From Stieleria maiorica (GTDB lineage Bacteria; Planctomycetota; Planctomycetia; Pirellulales; Pirellulaceae), in the NCBI RefSeq assembly GCF_008035925.1, contig NZ_CP036264.1, positions 1,771,409-1,835,408 on the forward strand: a DNA stretch of 64,000 nt, in the 5' to 3' direction. This document shows positions 1 through 7,953 of the stretch, piece by piece. The notes under the pieces were generated by a model. It did not search any database, was not told the DNA's origin, and saw only the letters and a list, made by a program, of their open reading frames with translations. The translations under genes were made by a program, and so were the position numbers. Position 1 is the stretch's first letter, and each line of letters begins with the position of its first letter.

Positions 1-527
1 GCCGATTCGCCGTCTTCCTCCGACAACAGCATCCCGGGCATGCCCAGGTCAGCGATCACCGGTTCACCGTTCTTTTCCAGAACCACGGCCTCGGGCGACA
101 GGTATCCGTGGACCAGTCCCGCGGCGTGCATTTGACTGACGCCAAGAGCCAGCTTGCCGACCAGCAATGCGACCTGCCGGGGTTCGATCAACGCCGCTTG
201 CTTGGGTTCGATCGCTGCGTTCTGGGCTGTGATCTCTCGCAGGTTGGGGCCGTCGACAAGGGTCGTGGCCAAGTAATCGGCTCCATCGGCTTGACCAAAA
301 TCCAAGACGGCCGACAGATGGGCATTCCGCAAGTTGGCCAGCGCATGGGCGCGGGCGTCGAAATCGGCACGGACTTGGGGATCCAAGCCCGAGAAATCAG
401 CGATCCGGATGGTCAGATCTCGATCCAGGTGCGGATCGTAGGCGAGATAGACGGTCTGACGCCCTTCACGTTTGAGCCGTTTTTTGAGCTCAAATCGACC
501 TACGGTTTTGATGTTTGTTTCTTCCAT
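1..527 (-). CDS. Protein-kinase-fold protein, likely pseudokinase (partial, C-terminus beyond window)
   Basis: Reading from the ATG at 525-527 the frame stays open for about 175 residues to the window edge. The fold is recognisable from a start like FELKKRLKREGRQTVYLAYD (N-lobe of Ser/Thr kinases) and a later HAAGLVHGYLSPEAVVLE segment matching the catalytic loop. Key residues are changed: the glycine loop is reduced to REGRQTV, the VAIK lysine is Arg (LTIRIAD), HRD is HGY, the LKPxN lysine and Asn are lost (LSPEA), and DFG reads DLG. I infer a catalytically dead regulatory kinase domain; a divergent active kinase is less likely. It is divergent from the receiver/ATPase gene at 873. The missing C-terminal part may hold the true functional domain. 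Confidence 0.8.
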   Translation of the reverse strand, partial: MEETNIKTVGRFELKKRLKREGRQTVYLAYDPHLDRDLTIRIADFSGLDPQVRADFDARAHALANLRNAHLSAVLDFGQADGADYLATTLVDGPNLREITAQNAAIEPKQAALIEPRQVALLVGKLALGVSQMHAAGLVHGYLSPEAVVLEKNGEPVIADLGMPGMLLSEEDGES

Positions 528-872
528 CCTTTGGTCGTCTCCAGTAACCAGACCAAAGCGGACGGGTGGAATCGAGAAGTCTAATATTGATTACTTGGCC
601 GTAGCTGTCAACTAACCGGCGATCCATTAGCAGGGGGCTCGCGGAGGGGTTTGCGGACCGCCACTGGCCGTGGTCCGAGAGCCGCCGCAAGGTGCAAAGT
701 GGCCGAAGAAACAGGGCTGGCAATTTCCGTGTTTCGAGTCGCGATCCAGGCTGCCGACCCGGCAGCCGCCCATGCAGATGCGATAAACTGGGGTTCGCTG
801 TGGGCCGCCCGCCAGGATGCGGGGGCGATCCCGATCTTTCCCCCTCGAGATCTCCGAACGCGCGGATTGAAG
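528..872. other. Divergent intergenic region
   Basis: This 345-bp gap separates the minus-strand kinase-like gene from the plus-strand receiver gene, so it should hold both promoters. An AT-richer patch (about 580-600, around tctaatattgattact) is the only compositional feature. The plus-strand frame is open upstream of 873 from 651, but its translation is Arg/Ala-rich and unlike any receiver N-terminus, so I treat it as non-coding. No hairpin or clear operator was recognised. Confidence 0.5.
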
Positions 873-1775
873 ATGACAACAATTTTGGTCGTGGACGATT
901 CACGGGTCGATCAGACGCTGGTGCAAGGGGTTTTGTCGAATGATCGCGAGTTTGAGCTGCGTTTTGCCAACCAGGGTGCCGAGGCGATGGATTCGATCCG
1001 GCAACAGGCTCCGGATCTGGTCGTGACCGATTTGATGATGCCGGAGATGGACGGATTGCAGCTGGTCCGCTGCATCCGCCAGGAGGCCCCCGAGGTGCCG
1101 GTGATCGTGATGACCGCGATGGGATCGGCCGCCAACGCTATCGAAGCGTTGGAAGTCGGGGCGGCCAGCTTCGTCCCGAAACTGCAATTGACCGAACGGC
1201 TTTCCGATACCGTTCACCAAGTGCTGCTGCTCAAGCACGCCGGCCATCCCTACGGGGGTGTGGTCAAATGTTTGGCAGACGCGGAGCTGACGTTTCACCT
1301 GCGCAGCGACATCACCCTGATCCCACAGTTCGTCGACTTGGTGCAGAAGACGACTTCCGGATTGGGGATCTGCGACGCGACCGAAACGATCCGAATCAGC
1401 TTGGCACTGGAGGAGGCGTTGTTGAATGCTTTGGTGCATGGCAATTACGAACTCACCGATGAAGTGGCTGGCAACGGGATCAACCCCAAGAGCGAAGTGT
1501 TTTGCAGTCGGTCGACCGAACCGCCGTACCGAGATCGGGTGATCTTCGTCAGCCTGCACGTCAGCGGCGATGCGGTCACGTTTGTCGTCCGAGATGAAGG
1601 CCCCGGGTTCGATGTTGCCCAACTGCCTGATGAACATGATTTGACACCGTTTGAGGGCGGTCTCGGCCGCGGCGTTCGTTTGATGCGATCGTTTATGGAT
1701 CAAGTTGCTTTCAACGCCAAAGGCAATGAGGTCACACTCGTGAGGCGATTCAAACCGACCGCCGATGGACCATGA
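873..1775 (+). CDS. Response regulator receiver fused to RsbW-like HATPase domain
   Basis: 300 residues. The start at 873 is chosen because MTTILVVDDSR is the usual first strand of a receiver domain; the frame is open upstream to 651 but without family resemblance. Residues 1-120 form a CheY-like receiver with acidic pocket DD (8-9), phosphoacceptor D53 in VVTDLMMPEMDG and the conserved Lys in SFVPKLQ. Residues about 160-300 are a GHKL ATPase of the anti-sigma-factor kind: N-box EEALLNALVHGNYE, G1 box VRDEGPGFD and G2 box GGLGRGVRLM. Such fusions (known in partner-switching pathways) put serine-kinase/anti-sigma activity under phosphorelay control; the partner anti-anti-sigma factor is not in the window. 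Cytoplasmic. Confidence 0.85.
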   Translation: MTTILVVDDSRVDQTLVQGVLSNDREFELRFANQGAEAMDSIRQQAPDLVVTDLMMPEMDGLQLVRCIRQEAPEVPVIVMTAMGSAANAIEALEVGAASFVPKLQLTERLSDTVHQVLLLKHAGHPYGGVVKCLADAELTFHLRSDITLIPQFVDLVQKTTSGLGICDATETIRISLALEEALLNALVHGNYELTDEVAGNGINPKSEVFCSRSTEPPYRDRVIFVSLHVSGDAVTFVVRDEGPGFDVAQLPDEHDLTPFEGGLGRGVRLMRSFMDQVAFNAKGNEVTLVRRFKPTADGP

Positions 1776-1817
1776 TCGATCTCCCTGATGAGCTGAGCTT
1801 CCCAATACTCTGATCGA

Positions 1818-3794
1818 GTGATTCCGATGATCAATCTGCGCCGCATCCTCACCGTGATTGACGTCGAGACGTCCGCGGAATCCCAGTACGCCGAAGCCCT
1901 GGCGATGGCGGGACGCTACCAGGCGGAATTGCACCTGCTGCATGTCGTCGCTCCGCAGGTGATTCCCCGCTTCGGCAGCGAAAAACGATTGCAACAGGCG
2001 CGTGAAAAACTTTCCTCGCTCCAGATCTCCAACGAACAGGTCTCGGTCATACGCGACATTCGGCGCGGAACGCTGATCGATTGTGTCTCCGGTTATGTTC
2101 GCGATCATGCCATCAATCTGGTCGTCATCGCCCCGGGAGGTGTCGCGGCGTCGGGCAAAAAGGAGTATCGCGGAATCGTCAATCGCTTGCTCGACGTGCT
2201 GCCGATCCCGGTGGTGGTCGAACCGTTTGAGAATCGCAGCGAATCGAATCAAATCCATCGCGCGTCCGCCGTTCTGCAGACGTTGCTTGAGGACCCCGTG
2301 GCCGGGGAGCGTGAAGAGACGCTGAAGCGGTTGCATCAGGCGATCGAGACGGAATTGGAATTGCCCGCCGAACAGGCCGAACGACTGGTCACGCAATTGG
2401 AAATGCGAGGCATCTTGATCTGGAATGAAGCGGAATCTGACGGCGACTCCGTTGAGGAAGCGGACGGCGATCCGAGTACCGATCGGGGGCACTGGTCTCT
2501 CGATCCGGCACCCGTCGAAGAAGCCCATCCTGTCAACGAAAACAGCGGTGATGCGGAAGAGACCACGACGGCGATCAGCTTGCTGCGTCGGGCGATCGAA
2601 GCCGAAGCGACGGACATCCACATCGATCCGCTGTCACGCGATGAACACGTCGTGCATTTTCGCGTCGATGGCAAGATGCAGCAGTTCTGCACGATGCATC
2701 ACAACATCGCCACGCAAGCGATGAAGCAATTGAAGCTGATGGCCAACGTCAGTTTGTCCGATCCGTTCCGGCCCGCCGAAAGTCGCCTGGACTTGCCCGA
2801 TTCGATCTCCACACACGAAGTGCGGATCACAACCGCACCGGTCGCCCAGGGCGAAGCGATCGCGTTGCGATTGATCGACTACGAACAATCACGCCGGCCG
2901 CTCAGCGAATTGGGGCTGTCCCAAAACTCCTTTGCCTCGGTTTACCGCATGTTGCACCGGCGGTCCGGCGTCGTCTTGATCAGCGGTCCCACCGGGGCGG
3001 GGAAAACGACGACGGCTTATTCCATCTTGAATGTACTATTTTCGGAAAAACAGAACATCATTTCGATCGAAGACCCGGTCGAATTGATCGTCCCCTTCAT
3101 GCGCCAAATTGATGTCGATCAACGACACGGATTCACGATGGCCGCCGGTCTGTCGACGATCTTGCGGATGGATCCCGATGTCGTGTTTGTCGGCGAGATC
3201 CGTGACCAGGAAGGTGCCAAAGTCGCGATGCACGCGGCGTCTTGCGGCAAACGGGCCTTCAGCACGATCCACCGGCGCGACGTGTCGTCCACGCTCTCGG
3301 CGATGCTGGATTTTGAAATCGATTCGGCCACCTTGGCCAGCAACCTGTCCGGGGTGATCACCCAGCGACTCGTCCGACGGTTGTGCACGCATTGTTGCCA
3401 GGTCAGCCCGGTGACCCGACAGGAGCAAGCGTTGTTTGAATCCCACAACCTGGTGGTCCCGACCACGATCGCTCGCCCCAGGTCCTGCCAACATTGTCGT
3501 GGAACGGGGTACAAAGGCCGGATCGGCGTCTTCGAAGCGGTCGTGATCGATGACGAATTGAGCGATGCGATCCAAAAACGCAAACAGGAATCGGAAATCC
3601 GCACGATCATCCGCGCCGGCGGGGCCGGGCTGGTTCGAGACGCCTTGATGAAGGTCCGTGACAAGATCACGTCGATCCAGGAAGTGCAAGACATGAGCTG
3701 GATGACCGAGACGATGCCGATCGAAAGCCCCTCGGAGGCCGACGACGACTCCTACCAGCGTGGTGCACCGTTCCTGCATTTGCCGTCGCGCTAG
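1818..3794 (+). CDS. Universal stress protein domain fused to GspE/PulE-type secretion ATPase
   Basis: 658 residues from GTG 1818 (ATG 1827 is an equally good start and gives MINLRRILTVIDV). Residues about 4-135 are a UspA-like fold (RRILTVIDVETSAES at the N-terminus, VIAPGG near the nucleotide site). A linker of about 110 residues follows. Residues about 245-630 are a type II secretion/type IV pilus ATPase: IHIDP-like N2 region, Walker A GPTGAGKTTT (about 390-399), ASP-box-like IEDPVEL, Walker B DPDVVFVGEIRD, His box STIHRRD and the tetracysteine zinc loop (LCTHCC then CQHCRGTGYKGR). The classical GspE N1 domain is replaced by the USP domain. It should power pseudopilus or pilus assembly at the inner membrane. 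No other secretion gene is adjacent; a secretin lies at 34.7-38.5 kb. Confidence 0.9.
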   Translation: MIPMINLRRILTVIDVETSAESQYAEALAMAGRYQAELHLLHVVAPQVIPRFGSEKRLQQAREKLSSLQISNEQVSVIRDIRRGTLIDCVSGYVRDHAINLVVIAPGGVAASGKKEYRGIVNRLLDVLPIPVVVEPFENRSESNQIHRASAVLQTLLEDPVAGEREETLKRLHQAIETELELPAEQAERLVTQLEMRGILIWNEAESDGDSVEEADGDPSTDRGHWSLDPAPVEEAHPVNENSGDAEETTTAISLLRRAIEAEATDIHIDPLSRDEHVVHFRVDGKMQQFCTMHHNIATQAMKQLKLMANVSLSDPFRPAESRLDLPDSISTHEVRITTAPVAQGEAIALRLIDYEQSRRPLSELGLSQNSFASVYRMLHRRSGVVLISGPTGAGKTTTAYSILNVLFSEKQNIISIEDPVELIVPFMRQIDVDQRHGFTMAAGLSTILRMDPDVVFVGEIRDQEGAKVAMHAASCGKRAFSTIHRRDVSSTLSAMLDFEIDSATLASNLSGVITQRLVRRLCTHCCQVSPVTRQEQALFESHNLVVPTTIARPRSCQHCRGTGYKGRIGVFEAVVIDDELSDAIQKRKQESEIRTIIRAGGAGLVRDALMKVRDKITSIQEVQDMSWMTETMPIESPSEADDDSYQRGAPFLHLPSR

Positions 3795-3815
3795 TGGCAT
3801 CAATGTCGTTTTGAT

Positions 3816-3879
3816 GTAGCTACGCTCGCCAGAACGTGGACGACGCCGGGACACCACCTTCTGGCGAAGGTAGCTACGT
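3816..3879. repeat. Dispersed repeat, CTCGCCAG/CTTCTGGCGAAGG family, copy a
   Basis: An imperfect inverted repeat: gtagctacgctcgccag at the left and ctggcgaaggtagctacg at the right, around a short centre. It starts 21 bp after the stop of the USP-GspE gene. Related copies are at 30524-30595, 34570-34659 and (right half only) 47800-47827, each behind a gene 3' end. The rest of the 302-bp gap before 4097 shows no gene. Confidence 0.75.
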
Positions 3880-4096
3880 TGACCTGTCAATGGACGACAG
3901 GTCACATGCGATCCGGTGGAGCAGAACTGAATGCCGTTTGCCGTCGACGCATCTCTATCCGGGGGGCATTTGCTAAAAGGTTGCATAGTTTCCCTTTACG
4001 CGGCTATACTGGGACGCGATGCCTCGCTCGGGCAGCTCACCTTTGTTCTGCCCGGGTCCCACCTGAATCATCCCTCCCCCCTACCCCGGCCTGATC

Positions 4097-5443
4097 ATGT
4101 TAACGATCAAGGGTCCCTCCAGTCGCTATTGCGATGGGCAACACCGGCGAAGCTTTTTAAAGATCGGCGGACTGTCTTTCGGAATGGGCGGCCTTTCGCT
4201 GGCCGATCTCTACCGCGCCGAAGCGTCCTCGTCGTCGCCGCGGTCACACAAATCGGTGATCAACATCTTTCTTGCCGGTGGTCCTCCCCATCAAGACATG
4301 TGGGAGATCAAGACCGAGGCACCTAGTGAGGTCCGCGGTGAATTTCAGCCCATCGCGACTAACGTCCCGGGCATCCAGATTTGTGAGGTGTTTCCCAAAC
4401 TGGCCGCGTTGATGGACAAGTCGGCGGTGATCCGCAGCGTGGTCGGCTGCCGAGGCGGGCACGACGGGATTCAATGCTTCACCGGTTGGGAAAACAACTC
4501 ACTGAAAAACCTCGGCGGACGACCTTCCATCGGCGCCGCCGCGGCCAAGTTGTTCGGCCCGGTCGATCCCTCGGTGCCACCGTTCGTCGGACTTGCCGCC
4601 CCGACACGTCACGTCCCCTGGTCCGATTCCGGACAAGCCGGTTTTCTCGGTTCGGCCTATTCGCCCTTCAAGCCAGACGGGCCGGGCATGCAGAACATGA
4701 CATTGAAAGGGATCTCATTTGATCGCTTGCAAGATCGCCGCCAATTGCTTTCGGAATTGGACACGATGCGCCGCGACATCGACATCACCGGCGCGATGGA
4801 GGGGATGGATGCGTTCGGCCAACGAGCGCTCGATGTGCTGACCAGCAGCAAGCTGGTCGATGCATTGGATCTGTCCAAAGAAGATCCCAAAGTCGTCGCC
4901 CGATACGGGGACGGCAAGCCCTACAACTACCAATACGACGGCGCACCGACCTGCAACGATCAGCTATTGATCGCGCGTCGATTGGTCGAAGCCGGAGTCC
5001 GCGTCGTCAGCCTCAGCTACGGACGTTGGGACAGCCACGGCCAGAACTTTGATCTGGTCCGCGATCACGGCGGCAAATTGGACCAGTGCTTGAGCGCGCT
5101 GGTGACCGACTTGAACGAACGTGGCATGTTGGATGATGTCGCCATCGCCGTCTGGGGCGAATTCGGGCGAACCCCAAAAATCAATGCCAACGCCGGTCGA
5201 GATCATTGGACCAAGGTCAGTTGTGCGTGGTTGGCCGGCGGCGGACTGAAGACCGGCCAGGCGATCGGCGCGACCAACCGGATGGGCGAAGAGGCGGTCG
5301 AGCGACCGGTGACCATGCAAGAGGTGGTTGCGACGCTGTATCACACGCTGGGCATCGACACGCACTCGACGACCATCGCTGATCCGACCGGACGACCTCA
5401 GTTCCTGGTCGACAGTGACCCGATCGCCGAGTTGGTCGCATGA
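4097..5443 (+). CDS. DUF1501 family exported protein
   Basis: 448 residues, the usual length for DUF1501 (a sulfatase/alkaline-phosphatase-superfamily relative abundant in planctomycetes). The N-terminus carries a twin-arginine motif RRSFLK (residues 17-22) followed by a hydrophobic segment and LADLYRAEA, so Tat export is likely. Family motifs include FLAGGPPHQDMWEIK, GGHDGIQ, SYGRWDSHGQN and WGEFGRTPKIN, rich in the Asp/His that bind metal in the superfamily. The enzymatic role of DUF1501 is not established. Its stop overlaps the start of the DUF1549/1553 gene (ATGA at 5440-5443); this pairing is known throughout planctomycetes. First gene of a four-gene coupled cassette. No clear Shine-Dalgarno precedes the ATG. 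Confidence 0.92.
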   Translation: MLTIKGPSSRYCDGQHRRSFLKIGGLSFGMGGLSLADLYRAEASSSSPRSHKSVINIFLAGGPPHQDMWEIKTEAPSEVRGEFQPIATNVPGIQICEVFPKLAALMDKSAVIRSVVGCRGGHDGIQCFTGWENNSLKNLGGRPSIGAAAAKLFGPVDPSVPPFVGLAAPTRHVPWSDSGQAGFLGSAYSPFKPDGPGMQNMTLKGISFDRLQDRRQLLSELDTMRRDIDITGAMEGMDAFGQRALDVLTSSKLVDALDLSKEDPKVVARYGDGKPYNYQYDGAPTCNDQLLIARRLVEAGVRVVSLSYGRWDSHGQNFDLVRDHGGKLDQCLSALVTDLNERGMLDDVAIAVWGEFGRTPKINANAGRDHWTKVSCAWLAGGGLKTGQAIGATNRMGEEAVERPVTMQEVVATLYHTLGIDTHSTTIADPTGRPQFLVDSDPIAELVA

Positions 5444-7953
5444 GTCGAAACGCATTGAAAGGCGGCGCAAGGTTTCGACTTGCGCCTTGTTTGTTAGGGC
5501 TCGCCGCGATCGTCTGCCTTGCCGTCACCGATTCCGCTGCCACCGATTCCGCCGCCCGGCAATCGCTCCGCATCGACAACGTCGACGGTGCCGCGGCGAC
5601 GAAACTGGTCGGAATCGACGCGCGGCTGCAGCTGATCGTGTCACGATCCGAACCCAATGGCATGACCACCGATTGGACGCGGCGCGTGGATTTTTCTGCG
5701 TCACCGGAGGGCCTGGTTTCGATCGATTCGACGGGGCTGGTCACGCCGCTTGCCGATGGCACTGTCACGGTGTCGGCGACCGCCGATGACGGCCAGAACG
5801 CGACGGCAACGCTGGACGTTTCCGGCACCGGGCATACGCAACCGGTCAGCTTTTGCGGACAGGTCGTTCCGATCTTTACCAAGTTGGGCTGCAACGGCGG
5901 CGGTTGTCACGGAAAGATCGCCGGCCAAAACGGATTTCGACTTTCTTTGCTCGGGTTTGAACCACACGAAGATCACAAGCGGTTGGTTGCCGAGTCGCGC
6001 GGGCGTCGCGTTTCTCTGGCGTCGCCGGACCGAAGTTTACTGTTGATGAAAACGATCAATGCGATGCCGCACGGGGGCGGAGCGAGAACGGATCGCGATT
6101 CGCATGAGTACCGTGTGCTGCGTCGCTGGATTTCCCAGGGCATGCCGTATGACCAAGGTGAAATCTTGGCGGTTCAATCGATCCGCTGTTACCCCGAGGT
6201 CCGACGCATGGCCGGCGACGGCGAGCAACAGATCTCCGTGATCGCCACCTTCAGTGACGGTTCGGTCGAAGACGTCACCCGGGCGGCGGTTTACGAATCG
6301 AACGACACGCAGATGGCCGAAGTGAGCGCCACGGGGCTTGTTCGAACCGGCCAATTGGTCGGCGACGTCGCGGTGATGGCACGCTACCAGGGACATGTGA
6401 CGGTGTTCCGCGCCGAGATCCCGTTGCGGATCGATGCGGCGACCGAAATCGCCGATGCCGGTGGTTCGTCGGCCGGCCAGCCCGCCAATGTTGTCGATCG
6501 ATTCGTCCGCAAAAAACTCGATTCGCTGGGCATCCCCGCTTCGCCGCCGAGCGATGACGCGACGTTCTTGCGGCGTGTGACGCTGGACCTGACCGGTCGG
6601 ATCCCGACGCTGGACGAGACAAACGCATTCCTCGCCGATGACGCGCCGGATAAACGCGCCGGCTTGGTCGATCGACTGCTAGGAAGCGACGATTATGCGG
6701 CGTTCTTCGCCCGCAAGTGGGGCGTGATCTTGCGCAACCGCCGCACCGGCGGGGCGTTGCAAGTGTCGAACATGCTGTTTCATCATTGGTTGCAAGAAGC
6801 GTTCCGCGTCAACAAACCTTACAACCAACTGGTCGACGAATTGTTGACCGCCAGCGGTTCGTTGTTCAGCAACCCGGCGACCGCATGGCTGTCGCAAGTG
6901 ACCGACCAAAACGAACGCGTCGAAGACATCAGCCAGTTGTTCTTGGGCCAACGGATCCAATGCGCTCGCTGCCATCACCACCCTTATGAAAAGTGGAGCC
7001 AAGAAGACTACGCGCGGATGTCGGCGTTCTTCAGCACGATCTCCAAAAAGACTCAGGGCACCGATGTGACGTTTGTGACCCGCATCGCCGCCCCGTCGGC
7101 GAAGCATCCAAAGACGGGGCAATCGGTGTCACCCGCGGGGTTGGATGCCGAAGCGGTCCAAGCCGATGCCGCGACCGATCCTCGCCGGGCACTGAGCGAT
7201 TGGGTGACCTCGCCTGAGAATCCGTTCTTTGCCAAAGCCCTGGTCAATCGCTACTGGAAACATTTTCTCGGCCGCGGTTTGGTCGAACCCGAAGACGACT
7301 TGCGCGTGACCAATCCGCCATCGAATCCTGAATTGATGGATGCGTTGGCAGCGGCCTTCGTCGAATCCGGCTATGACCTTCAATCGCTGGTCCGGTTGAT
7401 CTGCAATTCCGACGTGTACGGTGCCTCCAGTGACGCGAGTGGAGACAACCTGATCGATCGCCGCAGCCACTCGCGGTACTACCCAAAGCGATTGCAAGCG
7501 GAAACGTTGCTCGATTCGATCGACGCCGTCACCGGTGCGTCGACCAGTTTTTCCGGCATGCCGGCCGGAACGCGGGCGGTGGAATTGCCGGACACGGGGT
7601 TCAATTCGTATTTCTTGTCCGTGTTTGGTCAACCCGATTCAAAGACCGCGTGCGAGTGCGAGCGGTCTTCGGAAGCCAACCTGGCTCAGAGTTTGCATCT
7701 GCTGAATTCCGAACAGATGCAGAAAAAGCTGACGCACGACCAGGGACGTGCCGCTGCGTATGCCGCCGACGCATCACGTGCAATCGAAGAGAGAATTCGA
7801 GAGCTGTATCTGCTGGCGTTCAGTCGCGAACCGACCGACGGAGAGCTGAAGTCGACGCTGAGCTATTTGGGGGATCGCCACGATCAAAAAGAGCCCTGGG
7901 AAGATCTCATATGGGCCCTCGTGAACTCCAAAGAGTTTCTGTTTAACCACTGA
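5440..7953 (+). CDS. DUF1549/DUF1553 protein with Ig-like and CxxCH-type motifs
   Basis: 837 residues with signal peptide (LAPCLLGLAAIVCLAVTDSAA). Order: Ig-like (BIG2) domain about 45-130; cytochrome-like segment with the spaced motif CNGGGCH (about 151-157); second Ig-like domain about 245-330; DUF1549 (PSCyt2) about 350-540 containing CARCHHHP, a true CxxCH, at about 508; DUF1553 (PSD1) about 580-830 with FFAKALVNRYWKHFLGRG. Known only as planctomycete/Verrucomicrobia exported proteins, presumed haem-binding and tied to DUF1501 partners; the reaction is unknown. Start overlaps the DUF1501 stop by four bases and its own stop shares a base with the next ATG (tgatg), so translation is coupled. 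Confidence 0.92.
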   Translation: MSRNALKGGARFRLAPCLLGLAAIVCLAVTDSAATDSAARQSLRIDNVDGAAATKLVGIDARLQLIVSRSEPNGMTTDWTRRVDFSASPEGLVSIDSTGLVTPLADGTVTVSATADDGQNATATLDVSGTGHTQPVSFCGQVVPIFTKLGCNGGGCHGKIAGQNGFRLSLLGFEPHEDHKRLVAESRGRRVSLASPDRSLLLMKTINAMPHGGGARTDRDSHEYRVLRRWISQGMPYDQGEILAVQSIRCYPEVRRMAGDGEQQISVIATFSDGSVEDVTRAAVYESNDTQMAEVSATGLVRTGQLVGDVAVMARYQGHVTVFRAEIPLRIDAATEIADAGGSSAGQPANVVDRFVRKKLDSLGIPASPPSDDATFLRRVTLDLTGRIPTLDETNAFLADDAPDKRAGLVDRLLGSDDYAAFFARKWGVILRNRRTGGALQVSNMLFHHWLQEAFRVNKPYNQLVDELLTASGSLFSNPATAWLSQVTDQNERVEDISQLFLGQRIQCARCHHHPYEKWSQEDYARMSAFFSTISKKTQGTDVTFVTRIAAPSAKHPKTGQSVSPAGLDAEAVQADAATDPRRALSDWVTSPENPFFAKALVNRYWKHFLGRGLVEPEDDLRVTNPPSNPELMDALAAAFVESGYDLQSLVRLICNSDVYGASSDASGDNLIDRRSHSRYYPKRLQAETLLDSIDAVTGASTSFSGMPAGTRAVELPDTGFNSYFLSVFGQPDSKTACECERSSEANLAQSLHLLNSEQMQKKLTHDQGRAAAYAADASRAIEERIRELYLLAFSREPTDGELKSTLSYLGDRHDQKEPWEDLIWALVNSKEFLFNH

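Noticed and set aside
900-2621. 573-codon minus-strand frame opposite the receiver and USP-GspE genes
   Set aside because: Shadow of genuine genes on the plus strand with complete domain matches; its own translation is Arg/His/Gln-rich with no domain.
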